From NCBI RefSeq assembly GCF_014695375.1, contig NZ_JACJOG010000046.1, positions 186,001-250,000 on the forward strand: DNA of 64,000 bases, read 5' to 3'. The DNA is from Coleofasciculus sp. FACHB-T130. GTDB lineage: Bacteria > Cyanobacteriota > Cyanobacteriia > Cyanobacteriales > FACHB-T130. The position numbers were made by a program, and so were the translations under genes. Numbering within the stretch: the first letter of the stretch is position 1; every line of letters starts with the position of its first letter. The notes below the pieces were generated by a model. It saw only the letters and a program-made list of their open reading frames with translations. It was not told where the DNA came from and ran no database searches. Below, one piece after another: positions 35,565 to 45,300 of this stretch.

Positions 35565-35663
35565 TGCTGAGGAAAACTCAACCTTTACACCGTCAGACTG
35601 ATGTAGACACCCGGTAAAAGTTCAACACTGATAATGTAACAAACAAAACATTTCCCAGTTACA

Positions 35664-35683
35664 CCATCAATTCAAATTGATGG
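35664..35683. repeat. Perfect hairpin downstream of phnE
   Basis: CCATCAATT (35664-35672) pairs with AATTGATGG (35675-35683) with only CA between, so the loop will be a little wider in practice. It lies 100 bases after phnE and before the IS element. No T-run follows, so a terminator role is uncertain. Confidence 0.45.
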
Positions 35684-35730
35684 AAGAAATCGTTTTCTTG
35701 CGGAACTTTACATCATTTTTGAATGTATTT

Positions 35731-36698
35731 AACGTGAGTTCGGGTTAAGCAGAAGCAGGCAAAGCCTCATTAATCAGCAGGGAGGGCTTCTTCGGCTGGT
35801 GGCAATAGGCAATCAACCCACAAATCACATTGACGAAAGCATTGACCGGGGAACGGTGACGGGAATGTTCAATCTGAGAAATGTTCTTCAGTTGGTCAAT
35901 GATGGATTCGATAATAGCTCTTCGACGCAGCAGTAACTTGTCGGTTGCACGCATCAGACGGTTCTTCATGTTGCGTTTGAGCTTAGCGATCAGTTGAATA
36001 CCAAAGGACTGCCACAAGTGCAGCATCAATTTTTGTGAGACATACCCTCGATCGCCAAACACCTTGCCGAAGAGGCGTTGGAGGAGTTGAGGGACGGGAC
36101 TACGATCGTCGGTGTTGCCAGGGGTTAGGACTACATTGAGCAACTCCCCCTGCTCATTAACGACTAGGTGTAGCTTGAAGCCGAAGAACCAATCTACCGA
36201 GGTTTTGCCCCGAGCGGCTAAGGGCTGGAACACTTTGTGGGAGGCAATGCGGCGATTGTGGCACACCTTGAGACTGGTGGAGTCGATAAAACTGATGCCG
36301 GTACAGCGTCCAAAGCAATGGCGCAAGTAGGCACACAACGGGATGAACACCGATGGCATCCATTCGACAAAGCGGTTGTAGCTGACCAAGCCCGGGAAGG
36401 CTTGTCCCCAATAACGGCAGACCAACTGGGTGTAAAACCATTTGAAATTGCGGTAAGCCGACTGATGGAACGCAATCAAAATCGTCATGATTTCGCTTAA
36501 GCACAGGCTGCGGGAGCGGCATCGCTGCTGCACTTTGTCTTTGAGCAAGGTTTGCCTCCACCTCGGTTCAAATTCCTGACAGAAGTCATCGACATGGCAG
36601 AACAACGATTCTAGACTAAGCATGGGTGGTCAGATATGTTGAGAATTAAGCACTTTCAACTGTATCTGTTCCACCCCTCCTTATCCCGAACTCACGTT
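35731..36698. mobile_element. IS982-family insertion sequence
   Basis: The element is 968 bp. Its ends are inverted repeats of about 19 bp: AACGTGAGTTCGGGTTAAG at 35731 and the complement of CTTATCCCGAACTCACGTT ending at 36698, with one mismatch. The flanks repeat ATTT (35727-35730 and 36699-36702), a likely target duplication. One full-length transposase lies within on the minus strand. Confidence 0.9.
35745..36623 (-). CDS. IS982-family transposase
   Basis: The 292-residue protein is full length for the family and has the DDE catalytic pattern: the first Asp in GISFIDSTSLKVCHNRRI, the second in KVFGDRGYVSQKL, and the Glu in RRAIIESIIDQLKNISQIEH. The start LESLFCHVDDFCQEFEPRWR is the classic IS982 N-terminus. 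It occupies nearly the whole element between the inverted repeats and has no frameshift, so it may still be active. Confidence 0.95.
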   Translation of the reverse strand: MLSLESLFCHVDDFCQEFEPRWRQTLLKDKVQQRCRSRSLCLSEIMTILIAFHQSAYRNFKWFYTQLVCRYWGQAFPGLVSYNRFVEWMPSVFIPLCAYLRHCFGRCTGISFIDSTSLKVCHNRRIASHKVFQPLAARGKTSVDWFFGFKLHLVVNEQGELLNVVLTPGNTDDRSPVPQLLQRLFGKVFGDRGYVSQKLMLHLWQSFGIQLIAKLKRNMKNRLMRATDKLLLRRRAIIESIIDQLKNISQIEHSRHRSPVNAFVNVICGLIAYCHQPKKPSLLINEALPASA

Positions 36699-36923
36699 AT
36701 TTACAGTGCTTATCTAATCTTAAAGAATCTCTAGAGATGAAAACGGAAATAGCAGCCTGATATCCCTTCTGGAAGCCTTACCCGTCTGGTAAATAACCAA
36801 ACAAACCAAATAGGCAAAAAGTTTTCCTGGAAATTTCAAAATTCACAATTTACCAGACGTTGTCAAGTCCATTTCCTGAAGATTAAATGTGCTGCTGTGA
36901 AAGCTTTTTAATAAGGAGATACC

Positions 36924-37892
36924 ATGAGCCAATCAAGCAATCTACCAAACAATAGTTCGACAACTACCGATGCGTCTACAGGAGAAGAACATAAGACTCA
37001 ACAAGCGGCTGCAAAAGCAACAGCCAAAGTTGCTTTTGAAATGGCACCCGAAAAAATTGTCGTTGACTCTCCACCCCCAAAACCCAATTATCCCCACTAT
37101 CGGGTTCATCCTGGAGAGCAGTTTGTCTTAGCATCTGTCGATCCGAATGCTTCGGAAGACTATAAAAATAAGAAAGATATTGAGCAGGAACTGCAACATC
37201 AGCGCCAACGCCTTCAAAATTTACAAGAACGTCTATATGCCGAACATCAGCGCAGTCTACTGATTGTCCTGCAAGCGATGGATACAGGAGGCAAAGATGG
37301 CACCATTAAACACGTATTTGGTGGTGTAAATCCGCAAGGTTGCCAGGTTTGGTCATTCAAAAAACCTAGTGAAGAAGAAGCAGGTCATGATTTTCTCTGG
37401 CGTTATCACCAGCGGACGCCGTTACGAGGGATGATTACTATCTTCAATCGCTCGCATTACGAAGACGTATTAATCGTCCGGGTGAAACAACTGGTACCAG
37501 AGAATGTATGGCGGGAGCGCTATCACATTATTAATGAGTTTGAGCATATGCTCACGCTTAATAACATTGCGGTAATCAAGTTTTTTCTGCACATTTCTAA
37601 AGACGAGCAAAAACGACGGTTACAAAGTCGTTTAGAAGATCCAGATAAGCATTGGAAATTTTCTAGCAACGACTTGAAGGAGCGTCTGTTTTGGGATGAA
37701 TACCAGAAGGCATTTGAGGATGCAATTATTAATTGCTCGACTGAGTATGCCCCTTGGTATGTGGTGCCTGCTAACAATAAGTGGTACCGCAATTTAGTTA
37801 TTGCTCGTACAATTGCTGACACCCTTGAAGCAATGAATCCACAATATCCAAAACCAGAAATGGGCTTAGAAAGTATTTTGATTTCTGATTAA
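36924..37892 (+). CDS. ppk2: PPK2-family polyphosphate kinase
   Basis: The 322-residue protein transfers phosphate between polyphosphate and nucleotides. The core includes LLIVLQAMDTGGKDGTIKHV (Walker A GGKDGT, about residue 124), FNRSHYEDVLIVRV (Walker B/lid), ERYHIINEFEHMLTLN and KFFLHISKDEQKRRLQSRLE. The C-terminus has APWYVVPANNKWYRN. This fits the PPK2-related subgroup that often phosphorylates AMP or ADP. The first ~75 residues are a Ser/Thr/Ala-rich leader of unusual length. ATG 36924 has AAGGAG at the right distance. The gene begins 226 bases from the IS982 element, and the close hairpin at 37897-37936 may end its transcript. Confidence 0.92.
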   Translation: MSQSSNLPNNSSTTTDASTGEEHKTQQAAAKATAKVAFEMAPEKIVVDSPPPKPNYPHYRVHPGEQFVLASVDPNASEDYKNKKDIEQELQHQRQRLQNLQERLYAEHQRSLLIVLQAMDTGGKDGTIKHVFGGVNPQGCQVWSFKKPSEEEAGHDFLWRYHQRTPLRGMITIFNRSHYEDVLIVRVKQLVPENVWRERYHIINEFEHMLTLNNIAVIKFFLHISKDEQKRRLQSRLEDPDKHWKFSSNDLKERLFWDEYQKAFEDAIINCSTEYAPWYVVPANNKWYRNLVIARTIADTLEAMNPQYPKPEMGLESILISD

Positions 37893-37896
37893 CTTT

Positions 37897-37936
37897 CTTC
37901 TATCACTCTGCTATTATTTTACTAGAGTGATAGAAG
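37897..37936. terminator. Hairpin after the PPK2 gene
   Basis: CTTCTATCACTCT (37897-37909) pairs perfectly with AGAGTGATAGAAG (37924-37936). It starts four bases after the stop codon. No T-run follows, so it may stabilise the mRNA 3' end or act as a weak terminator. Confidence 0.55.
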
Positions 37937-38195
37937 TGCGCGAACAATATTTTGAAACGAACGCAATAAACGAAACAAGCGAAATAGCTCTGGTTTTGGC
38001 TTGGTGTAGCGGTGTTCTCTTGGCTTTAGGCTTCTAGCATCCGGTTGCTACTAATTACTCGTGTTGGGTGGAGCTGATGATTTTTTAAAGAAAGATGCGA
38101 ATAAAAGCGCGATCGCTCCCTCTCAAACACATCTATCTTGAGGGAATCAATGCGATAAATCGCTCAGGCTAAGTTTGACCTAAAAGGAGTACACG

Positions 38196-38681
38196 TTAGC
38201 GAAGCAAGGCGTTAGCGCGATCGCTTGCTGGCACGCCACCTGGCTCAATTGCATCAATCTTAGCCTTAACCAGAGCGATCGCTTCCTGTAACTCTGCTTG
38301 TCGCTTCAGTAAAATCTCGGTTTTCCCAATGACTGGATTAATGGCATAAAGATTCCAGTTGTTGTCAGAATCTTCATAGGATTTAACATGCCACTCTTGA
38401 TAGATAAAGTCGTCGCATTCGACGCAAACTAGCTGTTGCATCATCCCGTCAAAGCGAACGCTGTCCTCGTTGTTAGGAACCCAATGGCTTTCGTGATTAC
38501 TCAAAGCAATTAGAGATTCGACAAATGCTACAGCTTCCTCGTATTGCACAAAAGCCTTTAAGCTGCGATATGGATTGCCTTGCGGGTTCCAAATCTCCAG
38601 ATGATGCCCGTAGCGTCCCGGTACGATTTGGTAAATCCATCCGTCAAGCATTTGTGCAGTGTAGTCTTGTTTGCTGCTCAT
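38196..38681 (-). CDS. Hypothetical protein
   Basis: The 161-residue protein is soluble and acidic, with a beta-rich N-terminal half (LDGWIYQIVPGRYGHHLEIW) and a CVEC motif (VCVECDDFIYQEWHVKSYED). The last third is a coiled-coil-like helix (KTEILLKRQAELQEAIALVK). I do not recognise the family. Codon use is ordinary and the ATG is preceded by GAAGGTG, so it is likely a real gene. The neighbours (PPK2 and a small membrane protein) give no functional hint. Confidence 0.7.
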   Translation of the reverse strand: MSSKQDYTAQMLDGWIYQIVPGRYGHHLEIWNPQGNPYRSLKAFVQYEEAVAFVESLIALSNHESHWVPNNEDSVRFDGMMQQLVCVECDDFIYQEWHVKSYEDSDNNWNLYAINPVIGKTEILLKRQAELQEAIALVKAKIDAIEPGGVPASDRANALLR

Positions 38682-39034
38682 GAATACACCTTCTATCAGA
38701 ACCCAAAAATATCAGGTCTTCTCGTTGGTTAGCGATTCCTAGCCTTGTCGCTTTATCCTGATTTAGCTGTGTTGGGATACCATCTACTCTAGCGACCCTC
38801 GGAGAGAGTTTCACCCCCACTGTTGGCAGTAGCCGCGAAGAACCAGAAAACAAAATCAAGTTTTGGCGTGCATCTCCCGGATTTGCAGGCGGGAGAGGAA
38901 AGCGATAGATAGCGTGAAATCTGGTATATTTCCCGTTTGCTGGACGCGATCGCATTTGTTATACTCGCACCGTTTATTCGGAAACCCGAGTAATTAGCCG
39001 TATTAAATTAACAGGAAATTCTAGAAGTTCACCG
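38682..39034. other. Intergenic region without recognisable gene
   Basis: About 350 bases separate two divergent genes. An overlapping minus-strand frame of about 100 codons here has no recognisable features and low-complexity Arg/Pro content. AT-rich sequence before 39035 may hold the promoter of the small membrane protein. Confidence 0.4.
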
Positions 39035-39319
39035 ATGTCTGAAGAACCAAAATCACAGGGATGGTTTCATACCGTTCCGGGCATTATGACCGCAACTGCT
39101 GCCATTCTCACTGCTGTAACCGGCTTGGTTGTAGCGCTAAAGCCAGCAGAAGTTCCAAAGCCATCACCAGCCGCATCCACTGCGCCATCACCAGCAACGC
39201 CAAGCCCCCAGGCGATAGAGACACCGAGCCAACAGGTATCGACTCCTGAAAACACTGGCACTACACAATTTGATGGCACAGGAAAAGGCAAGAACAAAGA
39301 TAAGGGTAAAAATAAGTAG
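39035..39319 (+). CDS. Small single-pass membrane protein with Pro/Ser/Thr linker and Lys tail
   Basis: The 94-residue protein has one TM helix near its N-terminus (VPGIMTATAAILTAVTGLVV, about residues 14-33). A linker rich in Pro, Ala, Ser and Thr follows, then a strongly basic GKGKNKDKGKNK end. The opening WFHTVPGIMTATAAILTAVTG recurs in small cyanobacterial proteins of unknown role. The tail could contact nucleic acid or acidic lipids. A strong terminator follows at 39367, which supports a real single-gene transcript. Confidence 0.75.
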   Translation: MSEEPKSQGWFHTVPGIMTATAAILTAVTGLVVALKPAEVPKPSPAASTAPSPATPSPQAIETPSQQVSTPENTGTTQFDGTGKGKNKDKGKNK

Positions 39320-39366
39320 TCTTTGTAAACGACTAATGCCGCTACAGATTGCACTCATGATGCAGG

Positions 39367-39397
39367 AGAGACACGATTAATCGTGTCTCTTTTTTTT
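39367..39397 (+). terminator. Rho-independent terminator
   Basis: AGAGACACGATT (39367-39378) is followed directly by its complement AATCGTGTCTCT (39379-39390) and by TTTTTTT. It ends the transcript of the small membrane protein gene. Confidence 0.88.
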
Positions 39398-39479
39398 AAG
39401 TCCGGTGCAACTAAATTAAGATGACAAATCGCTAATTTTTGAATCTAGTTAATCATTAGCAATTTGCCATTCCTCTAAT

Positions 39480-40073
39480 TTAGCGATCGCGCAGTTCCGT
39501 CTCTAACTTGTCTAAATCCTCTCTCAAGAAAATGACCATTTGACCGTTATACGCCTTCCCTTCCTTGGTTTGGGCAATTTCCATCCAGTAGCCAAATCGA
39601 TCTCCTAAGCGCAGTTCACCCTGTTGTGCCGCCAAAAGCGGAAGCCGCTGCCGACGAGCTAAGTCTACAGTTTGTGGTGTGGGATATTCGTAGACAATTC
39701 GGGAACGGTCGTAGTCTTGATAGATATCTGGGCCATAAATTACCCGCAGCGATTCTTTTAGACGTTGTGGCGTTACGCCATTAACCATGTCAAAAAAAGA
39801 AAAGCGTTCGCTGCGAATCGTGCCTCGATCTTTAAGAAAAGTGACTCTACCGGGAGGAAGGACAGTTGCGAGAAAAGTAAATCGCTGGGCGGCTGTATTG
39901 GTCTTTTGCACTAATAGACCATCGCCTGTAGAAGGTCGAAGGGTGGGATTAGAATTAATCCAGGCAATCACTTCTTCTGTTTTCTGTCCGGGTAGGGCGT
40001 CAGCACTTTTAGTGGCTCCTAATGCTAGTAAAATTCCCAGTGACAGAACTGACCAAAATTTAACGCTTTTCAT
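39480..40073 (-). CDS. Secreted hypothetical protein
   Basis: The 197-residue protein has a Sec signal peptide (KFWSVLSLGILLALGATKSADA, cleavage near residue 26). The mature part is mixed alpha/beta, with ERFSFFDMVNGVTPQRLKES, YEYPTPQTVDLARRQRLPLL and RLGDRFGYWMEIAQTKEGKA. I do not recognise the family. It should act in the periplasm. It stands alone between a convergent terminator and a downstream-facing dehydrogenase gene. Confidence 0.75.
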   Translation of the reverse strand: MKSVKFWSVLSLGILLALGATKSADALPGQKTEEVIAWINSNPTLRPSTGDGLLVQKTNTAAQRFTFLATVLPPGRVTFLKDRGTIRSERFSFFDMVNGVTPQRLKESLRVIYGPDIYQDYDRSRIVYEYPTPQTVDLARRQRLPLLAAQQGELRLGDRFGYWMEIAQTKEGKAYNGQMVIFLREDLDKLETELRDR

Positions 40074-40136
40074 TTAAACCTTAAACCTGCAAACACACTT
40101 CACCAATCAGCACCCTGTTCTTAGCTATCCCTATTC

Positions 40137-41174
40137 TTAAGATGCCATGCTGGGGTCGATAGCAACCTTAATTACCTTACGATTCTTCATATCTTGGAAC
40201 ACTTGCTCTAAATGCTTTAAAGGCTGATGTTCGCTGATGAGCAATTCCAAGGGGATGGCGCGACTCGCCAATAGAGATAAAGCATCTCGTACATATTTTG
40301 GGGTGTTGTGAAAAACGCCTTTTAGAGTGAGTTCGCTGTAGTGGAGTTGTTCGGTATTGACGGTGATGGTGGTATCGCGCGGACATCCCCCGAATAGATT
40401 GACGGTAGCACCCGGACGGGCACACGCGATCGCACTCTCCCAAACTGCGGGTACACCCGTCGCTTCTATCACCACATCTGCACCCCAGCCGTCGGTTCGC
40501 TCTTTTACCGCACTCGGTATATCTGTCAGATGATGATAATTAAACGTTTCCACAGCGCCTAGCTTTTTCCCAATTTCCAGCCGTTGGTCATTTCCCCCAA
40601 AGAGCAACACCGACGCCGATTGATGCGCCAGTACCGCCACAAACATCAGCCCAATTGCCCCATCTCCCAACACCACAACGCGATCGCCCGACTTTACATT
40701 AGAACGTGCTACCCCATGCAGCACGCAGGCTAATGGTTCAGTCATCGATGCCAAGGCATCGGGCAAGTCATCTGGGATGGGCAACAGGTTGTGTTGCACA
40801 ATCGGGGCGGGAATTTTTAAATACTGTGCGAACGTGCCGTTATTCCACGTCAAGTTAGGGCAAAGAGAATATTCTTGACGTTGACAAAAGAAACAATTCA
40901 TGCAAGGAGCAGAATTATTAGCAACCACGCGATCGCCCACTTGCCAACCTTGGACTCCGCTTCCTACCGCCACAATCCGCCCCGCTGCTTCATGACCAAA
41001 CAAGGTAGGAGGCTTCAGCATCTTTGCATGACCGCCGCGCCGCCAAACCTTTAGATCGGTGCCGCAAGTCGTTGCCGCAGCCACTTGAATCACCACCTCA
41101 CCAGCAGAGGGTGTAGGGTCAGCGACCTGTTCTAGGCGTAGATCCGTTTGTCCGTAAAGTACCGCTGCCAGCAT
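40137..41174 (-). CDS. Zinc-dependent alcohol dehydrogenase (medium-chain family)
   Basis: The 345-residue enzyme belongs to the zinc MDR superfamily. Catalytic zinc ligands include Cys in AATTCGTDLKVW and the His/Glu of LFGHEAAGRIVAVGSGV. Structural zinc cysteines are in APCMNCFFCQRQEYSLCPNL. The NAD(P) fold begins at VVVLGDGAIGLMFVAVLA. Sequence resembles sorbitol or threonine dehydrogenase-like members; the true substrate is unknown. It would oxidise an alcohol or sugar alcohol with NAD(P). The last six residues (DPSMAS) are unremarkable. The upstream region is shared with a small zinc-ribbon gene in the same direction. Confidence 0.88.
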   Translation of the reverse strand: MLAAVLYGQTDLRLEQVADPTPSAGEVVIQVAAATTCGTDLKVWRRGGHAKMLKPPTLFGHEAAGRIVAVGSGVQGWQVGDRVVANNSAPCMNCFFCQRQEYSLCPNLTWNNGTFAQYLKIPAPIVQHNLLPIPDDLPDALASMTEPLACVLHGVARSNVKSGDRVVVLGDGAIGLMFVAVLAHQSASVLLFGGNDQRLEIGKKLGAVETFNYHHLTDIPSAVKERTDGWGADVVIEATGVPAVWESAIACARPGATVNLFGGCPRDTTITVNTEQLHYSELTLKGVFHNTPKYVRDALSLLASRAIPLELLISEHQPLKHLEQVFQDMKNRKVIKVAIDPSMAS

Positions 41175-41365
41175 GAAACACTGCCCCTAACCGAGTCCAA
41201 GCTGATTTTATCAGGGCAGATGAATTTTGACGCCTGACATGACGGCGAATTGGTTTCCAGGTTCAGCTTGGGAACAGTAGCACCAGGCTGAAAACGGACT
41301 TTTCAGTTTTTCTTTATCTAACAGTTAGGTATTTTTTCCTTCCCAAATAAGGGAAGGGAACTGTT

Positions 41366-41551
41366 TTATGGTTTTACCAGTTTCAGAGAAAGCGATCGCG
41401 CTCCCTGAACCGCTTGATGAAGTGGAAGTGTTTGATCCAGGGCTACAGGCAGCATTTCTTGTCGGCATGAAGTACAAAACCAATAAACCCCATTTTGCCG
41501 CGCATGACGTAGAAGAGGACTGCCGCAACAATGGCAAGTATTCATTCGCAT
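41366..41551 (-). CDS. Small zinc-ribbon protein
   Basis: The 61-residue protein MRMNTCHCCGSPLLRHARQN has CHCC and WFCTSC pairs that form a four-Cys zinc ribbon, followed by a short basic/leucine tail. Similar short proteins (CHCCGSPLLRHxRxxxVYWFC) are common in cyanobacteria and have no known function. The frame is open for 18 codons further upstream, but family members begin near MNTCHCC, so I use 41551. The candidate structured RNA lies about 250 bases upstream of this start, on a strand I cannot determine. Confidence 0.75.
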   Translation of the reverse strand: MRMNTCHCCGSPLLRHARQNGVYWFCTSCRQEMLPVALDQTLPLHQAVQGARSLSLKLVKP

Positions 41552-41769
41552 TTTATTAAACTCCTTATTCACAAAAAGTACACCCCTGAAGCCTTGGTCA
41601 CTCAAGCGAATGTATAGGCGAACACAATCTGAAAAAATAAATTAACTTTGAGCTTCCCGAACCTTAAAAAAAGATGTGGTTAATGAAACTTTTTGGTTGC
41701 GAGATGCTAATGCCCTAAGACCGAATATTAAGCGTGTTGACCGCTCTGATAAATAAAGATAGAACTGAA

Positions 41770-41945
41770 CATAGGTTTTGTTCATCTATCCTGGGGATCA
41801 TCTCCTGGTACGGTATCCGGACTCCGGGGGGCAAAAATTTTTAGCAGGTGTTTAACCTGGGTAAACCAGATTAAGCTCTTGGCAAGAGGTTTCTAAGACA
41901 CCTGCACTCACCCCCCGACAAAGGAAGCTTTAAAGAGTGCGAATC
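41770..41945. ncRNA. Candidate structured RNA with three-way junction
   Basis: Nested perfect helices are visible: P1 CGGGGGG (41825-41831) with CCCCCCG (41911-41917), and P2 GCAGGTGT (41844-41851) with ACACCTGC (41898-41905). Inside P2 are two hairpins: TTAAxCTGG/CCAGxTTAA (41852-41874, loop GTAAA) and CTCTT/AAGAG (41876-41888, loop GGC). Upstream lie CCGG-ACT-CCGG (overlapping P1) and GGGGA-TCA-TCTCC hairpins. The region lies in about 750 gene-free bases. Strand is undecided; on the minus strand it could be a leader of the zinc-ribbon gene. It matches no RNA family that I recognise. Confidence 0.55.
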
Positions 41946-42140
41946 ATCGCCTAAATAAAACAAAAATAGAAGAAAATTTTGATTTTCCCCCTCGTCTTTA
42001 AACCGGCACTTGACACGCCCACGTTCCTAGAAAACCTGTCGCAACAAACTTTACCGACCTCTAATATCCACAATCCGCTGCTACCCTTGTCCAGAAAAAA
42101 GAAAATATATATAGCACTCCTAAATAATTCCTAAAGCTGA

Positions 42141-42172
42141 GATCCCCGACTTCGAGATAGAAGTCGGGGATC
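42141..42172. repeat. Perfect 13-bp hairpin, GATCCCCGACTTC type
   Basis: GATCCCCGACTTC (42141-42153) pairs with GAAGTCGGGGATC (42160-42172) around GAGATA. This ATCCCCGACTT motif is a widespread cyanobacterial intergenic repeat. It lies about 130 bases after the end of the giant hybrid kinase gene on the minus strand and might also act as its 3' end. Apart from this and the candidate RNA, 41552-42303 shows nothing recognisable. Confidence 0.65.
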
Positions 42173-42303
42173 GGAAGGACTGGCTCACAACTTAAATAGG
42201 ATTGCGATAGCAGTCGCTTGAGTGAAATACATTTGAAACTTCACTCCTAATCCCTCACCAAAAAGCCCAGAAGGGGCAGTATTGAACCACTAAGCAAGCA
42301 GTC

Positions 42304-45300
42304 TTAATTTGCATTCTTGATGAGATCGACGATCGCTGCAATTAACGCGGCTGACTCGATCGGCTTAGAAAGGTGCCGCTGGAATCCGGCAGCGATCGCT
42401 TGTTGTTGATTTAGTTCCCCCACATACGCCGTGAGAGCGATCGCCGGAATCTCACCACCTTGCTCTGCGGGCAACCGTCTCACTTGCCGCAACAGCATAT
42501 ACCCATCCATTTCGGGCATCCCAATGTCACTCACCAGCACCGCTGGCTGAAACTGAGCTAACGTGGCAAGAGCTTCCGCTGCTGAACCGACCGCCACAAC
42601 CTCTGCCCCTTCCTGTTCTAAGACAAAGGCGACATACTCGCGCATATCTGTCGTGTCATCTACCACTAACACTTTGATACCTTGCAAGCCTGAGAGAGAT
42701 TTGGACTCGCGAACGATTTGAGGAATGGCTGAGTGCTGCGACATCAACGGGAATTTCACCGTAAAAGTGGCTCCCTGCCCTTCCCCAGGGCTGTCTGCAC
42801 GAACAGTGCCGCCATGTAATTCAACGATTTGACGGACGATCGCTAAGCCCAATCCTAATCCACCAAATTGTCGAGTCGTGGCGCTATCAGCTTGGCGAAA
42901 GTATTCAAAGACATGGGGCAGAAATTGGGGGAGAATCCCTTTACCTGTGTCGCTGACCGTAATTTGAGCTTCAGCCTCAATCTGCTCTAAGCGAATTTCA
43001 ACTCGTCCTCCTGACGGGGTAAACTTGACGGCGTTGGATAACAAGTTCCAAATGACTTGCTGCAAGCGACCTGAATCGCCTAAAACTTGCCCAACCTCTG
43101 GTTCCAAAATTGTTTGAATTTGAATCGATTTGGCGGCGGCGGCTAACTGCACTGTTTCCAGTGCGGCGGTGATGGTGGTTGCTAGATTGACCGGATCGAC
43201 ATTGAGGCTGAGTTTGCCTTGGAGAATTCGAGAAACATCGAGCAAATCATCAATGAGCTGCACTTGCAGTTTGGCATTGCGTTCGATGATCTGTAGGGCA
43301 TAAGTCGTTCGCACTTGATCCATCTTGCGGTTTTGCAGTAGCTGAGACCAGCCCAAGATCGGGTTGAGAGGCGATCGCAACTCGTGAGACAGTACGGCTA
43401 GAAACTCATCTTTAATGCGATTTGCCTGTTCGGCAGCTTCCCGTGCGGCTTGTTCTCGTTGCAGAATTTGTTCTCGTTCGATTTCACTACGCTTGCGATC
43501 GCTAATATCTTTGAACAGTACGGCAACTTTTCGGCTCTCCGGCTGCCCAACGCGGAACGCATAAACATCGAACCAACGGTTCATCACTTGGGAACCATTC
43601 TCGAAGCGAATGGATTCACCTGTTAGGGCGACTTTGCCGTAAATCTCGTACCAGTGCTTTTCAAGATTTGGAATGAGCTGACGCGCCGTTTTGCCCGCTG
43701 CCTGTTCGAGTCCCGTTTGTTTCCCAAACGCCGGATTAGTCTCCAAAAAGCGGTAATCGATCGGCTTGTTATTTGCATCAAACTGCATTTCGATGAGGCA
43801 AAAGCCTTCGTCAATGGACTCAAACAGCGTTCGATAGCGTTCCTCTGATTGGCGCAAGGCCACTTCTGCTTGTTTGCGCTCGGTAATATCGACGAGTGCG
43901 CCAGGAAAAGAAACAGGTTTCCCTGCTGCATCATACTCAACTCGACCCCGTGCCGTTAGCCAACGTTCCTCACCACTGACAGTCCGAACGCGGTACTCAG
44001 CAGCATATTCCTCACCTGTGTGGATCGCCTGCTCAATTGCAACTGAAACGCGAGGACGGTCTTCCTCGTGCATGGAGTTGATAAAGAACTCGATCGGCAA
44101 GCCTTCTGATGTCGCACTCACCGGGTCTACAGCAAACAGGCGAGCAAACGCAGCATTGACCCTGACGCGATCGCCGGGAATACTCCAGCGCCAAGTGTAG
44201 ACGGCTCCCGCTGCCAAAGCAGATTCTAACTGCACATGGGCTTCTCTCAGCGCTAGTTCAGCTTGTTGGCGTTCGGCTTCAATGCGCTTCGCTTCCGTAA
44301 TATCCCGTGAAATAGCAAGTAGTTGCACTACTTGTCCCTTAGCATCTCGCACCGGCGTAATAATGATATCCCACCATTTCGGTGTGCCCTTGGTGGTAGG
44401 GCGATAGCCTTGAAATTGAGCGATGTTGCCGATTTTGGCAGCGGCGATCGCAGCTTGGGCTTTTTCATAATCTTCGCTCTCCCACAAATCAGCCCAGACG
44501 CGATAAAGGATAGATTTCGGCTCGTCGATTTCTAAAAGACACAGCCCACCAGGATTGATGTAGAGAATTTCACCGTTCAACGCTAAGACTTTGATGCAGT
44601 CAGTACTGCTCTCTAGAATGCTTTGCTTTAGCTCCTCACTTTCTCGCAAAGCTTCTTCTGCTTGTTTGCGCTCGGTAATATCCGTGCAGGTACCAAACCA
44701 GCGAATGACTTGACCGTTTTCGTCGCGCATGGGTAGGGCGCGGGTGAGATGCCAACAATAAATTCCATCTGCCCTTCTCAAACGATGTTCGATATCGTAG
44801 TTTGTGCCCATTTCAGTGGCTTGAGTCCACGCTTCAATAGTCCGGAGCCGATCGTCTGGATGGAGTGTGTTTTGCCAACCGCTCCCCTGGATTTGCTCCA
44901 ACTTCAATCCGGTGTAGTCAAACCAGCCGGGGCTGTAATAATCTACCCAACCGCTGGCATCAGCCGTCCAAACCATTTGGGGAATAGATTCAGCCAGGAA
45001 GCGAAAGCGCTGCTGACTAGCTGCTTGGCGCGATCGCCCGAGTTCTAAATTGGCAGCGACGCGGGCAAGCAATTCACCGGAGCTAAAGGGCTTCACCAGA
45101 TAATCATCGGCTCCAGCTTCCAGTCCTGCGATAGCCGATTCTTCTCCGGCGCGAGCAGATAGCAGCAAAAATGGAATTTCGCGAGTTTTGGCATCAGCTC
45201 TTAACCGCCTGAGCAACTCAAAGCCATCCATTCCTGGCATCATCACATCGCTGAGGATCAGGTCAGGCGCACGGTTATATACGGCAGCTAGAGCGGTTTC

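Noticed and set aside
38644-38955. Minus-strand frame overlapping the start of the hypothetical gene at 38196
   Set aside because: Arg/Pro-rich composition, no motif, and it overlaps a better supported gene start in another frame.
41770-41945. Structured region considered as 6S RNA, RNase P RNA, tmRNA or a known riboswitch
   Set aside because: I did not find the consensus segments that I know for these families. It is kept as an unassigned candidate.
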